Source of the DNA: Nitrospirota bacterium
GTDB taxonomy: Bacteria; Nitrospinota_A; UBA7883
Direction: 5' to 3'
Assembly: GCA_011052055.1 (NCBI GenBank)
Contig: DRJW01000385.1
Location: 1-22,773 of the forward strand
DNA length: 22,773 nt
The first letter of the stretch is position 1. Each line of letters starts with the position of its first letter. The translations under genes were made by a program, and so were the position numbers. Below, one piece after another: positions 22,661 to 22,773 of this stretch. The notes beneath the pieces were generated by a model. The model was given only the letters and a program-made list of their open reading frames with translations, did not search any database and was not told the DNA's origin.

Positions 22661-22773
22661 ATGTACAATATTACGATGACCGATGATAACAGGCCGATGA
22701 GCCGCAGGAGGTTGTTCCGCGAAGGGTTCAATTTTCTCGGCAGGGTAGCCGGCGAGTTCGCCTCTGCTGTAAA
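22661..22773 (+). CDS. Partial gene with a RRRLFREGFNFLG N-terminus, truncated by window end
   Basis: An open frame from ATG 22661 runs to the last base (37 codons): MYNITMTDDNRPMSRRRLFR and onward through EGFNFLGRVAGEFASA. Alternative starts are ATG 22676 and 22697; none has a good ribosome site. The SRRxLFRxGF pattern followed by a GR-A-GE segment is the usual N-terminus of certain redox or ferredoxin-like proteins, possibly Tat-related. Too short for an assignment. It is divergent from the ubiB gene, with 140 bp between. Confidence 0.5.
   Translation, partial: MYNITMTDDNRPMSRRRLFREGFNFLGRVAGEFASAV

Overview
The window comes from a Gram-negative bacterium: it encodes an outer-membrane porin, several Sec-type signal peptides, a sigma-54 enhancer-binding protein and a UbiB-type quinone-biosynthesis protein. 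Base composition looks moderate. The mix of sulfur-relay proteins, a TauE/SafE-type exporter and a likely selenocysteine protein suggests an environmental proteobacterial, Desulfobacterota- or Nitrospinota-like organism. I cannot name the taxon from sequence alone.

Region 1 (1-5276, all minus strand): tandem 20/21-bp repeats at the left edge, then, in transcription order from the right, a porin, a secreted DsrE-family protein, an unrecognised 510-aa secreted protein, an unrecognised 4-TM membrane protein, a small cytoplasmic DsrE-family protein and a membrane-anchored rhodanese. The last four genes are tightly packed. Together they look like a sulfur-handling route from the outer membrane to the cytoplasm, with two core proteins of unknown family.

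Region 2 (5277-11323): a 700-bp AT-rich regulatory region, then a short thioredoxin-like gene (5985-6410) whose first redox cysteine codon is an in-frame TGA. The motif reads W-U-P-Y-C and a bacterial SECIS-like hairpin lies 17-31 nt after the TGA, so I read it as a selenoprotein. Convergent to it is a minus-strand three-gene sensory operon: NtrC-type response regulator, periplasmic solute-binding protein, hybrid histidine kinase. Sigma-54 (-24/-12) promoter-like sequences lie upstream of the porin, the selenoprotein and the ABC operon, so the regulator may control all three.

Region 3 (11324-17943): a NitT/TauT-type ABC transporter operon with one solute-binding protein and two permease-ATPase pairs, followed by an OsmC-family protein and a TauE/SafE permease. 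A minus-strand DUF302 protein converges on these, next to a probable transposase remnant.

Region 4 (17965-22773): a cytidylate-kinase-like protein, a MITE-like inverted-repeat element exactly between two convergent genes, then a minus-strand group (UbiB kinase, phasin-like protein, isoprenylcysteine-methyltransferase-like membrane protein, family 2 glycosyltransferase). A partial plus-strand gene runs off the right end. No rRNA, tRNA or CRISPR array was recognised.
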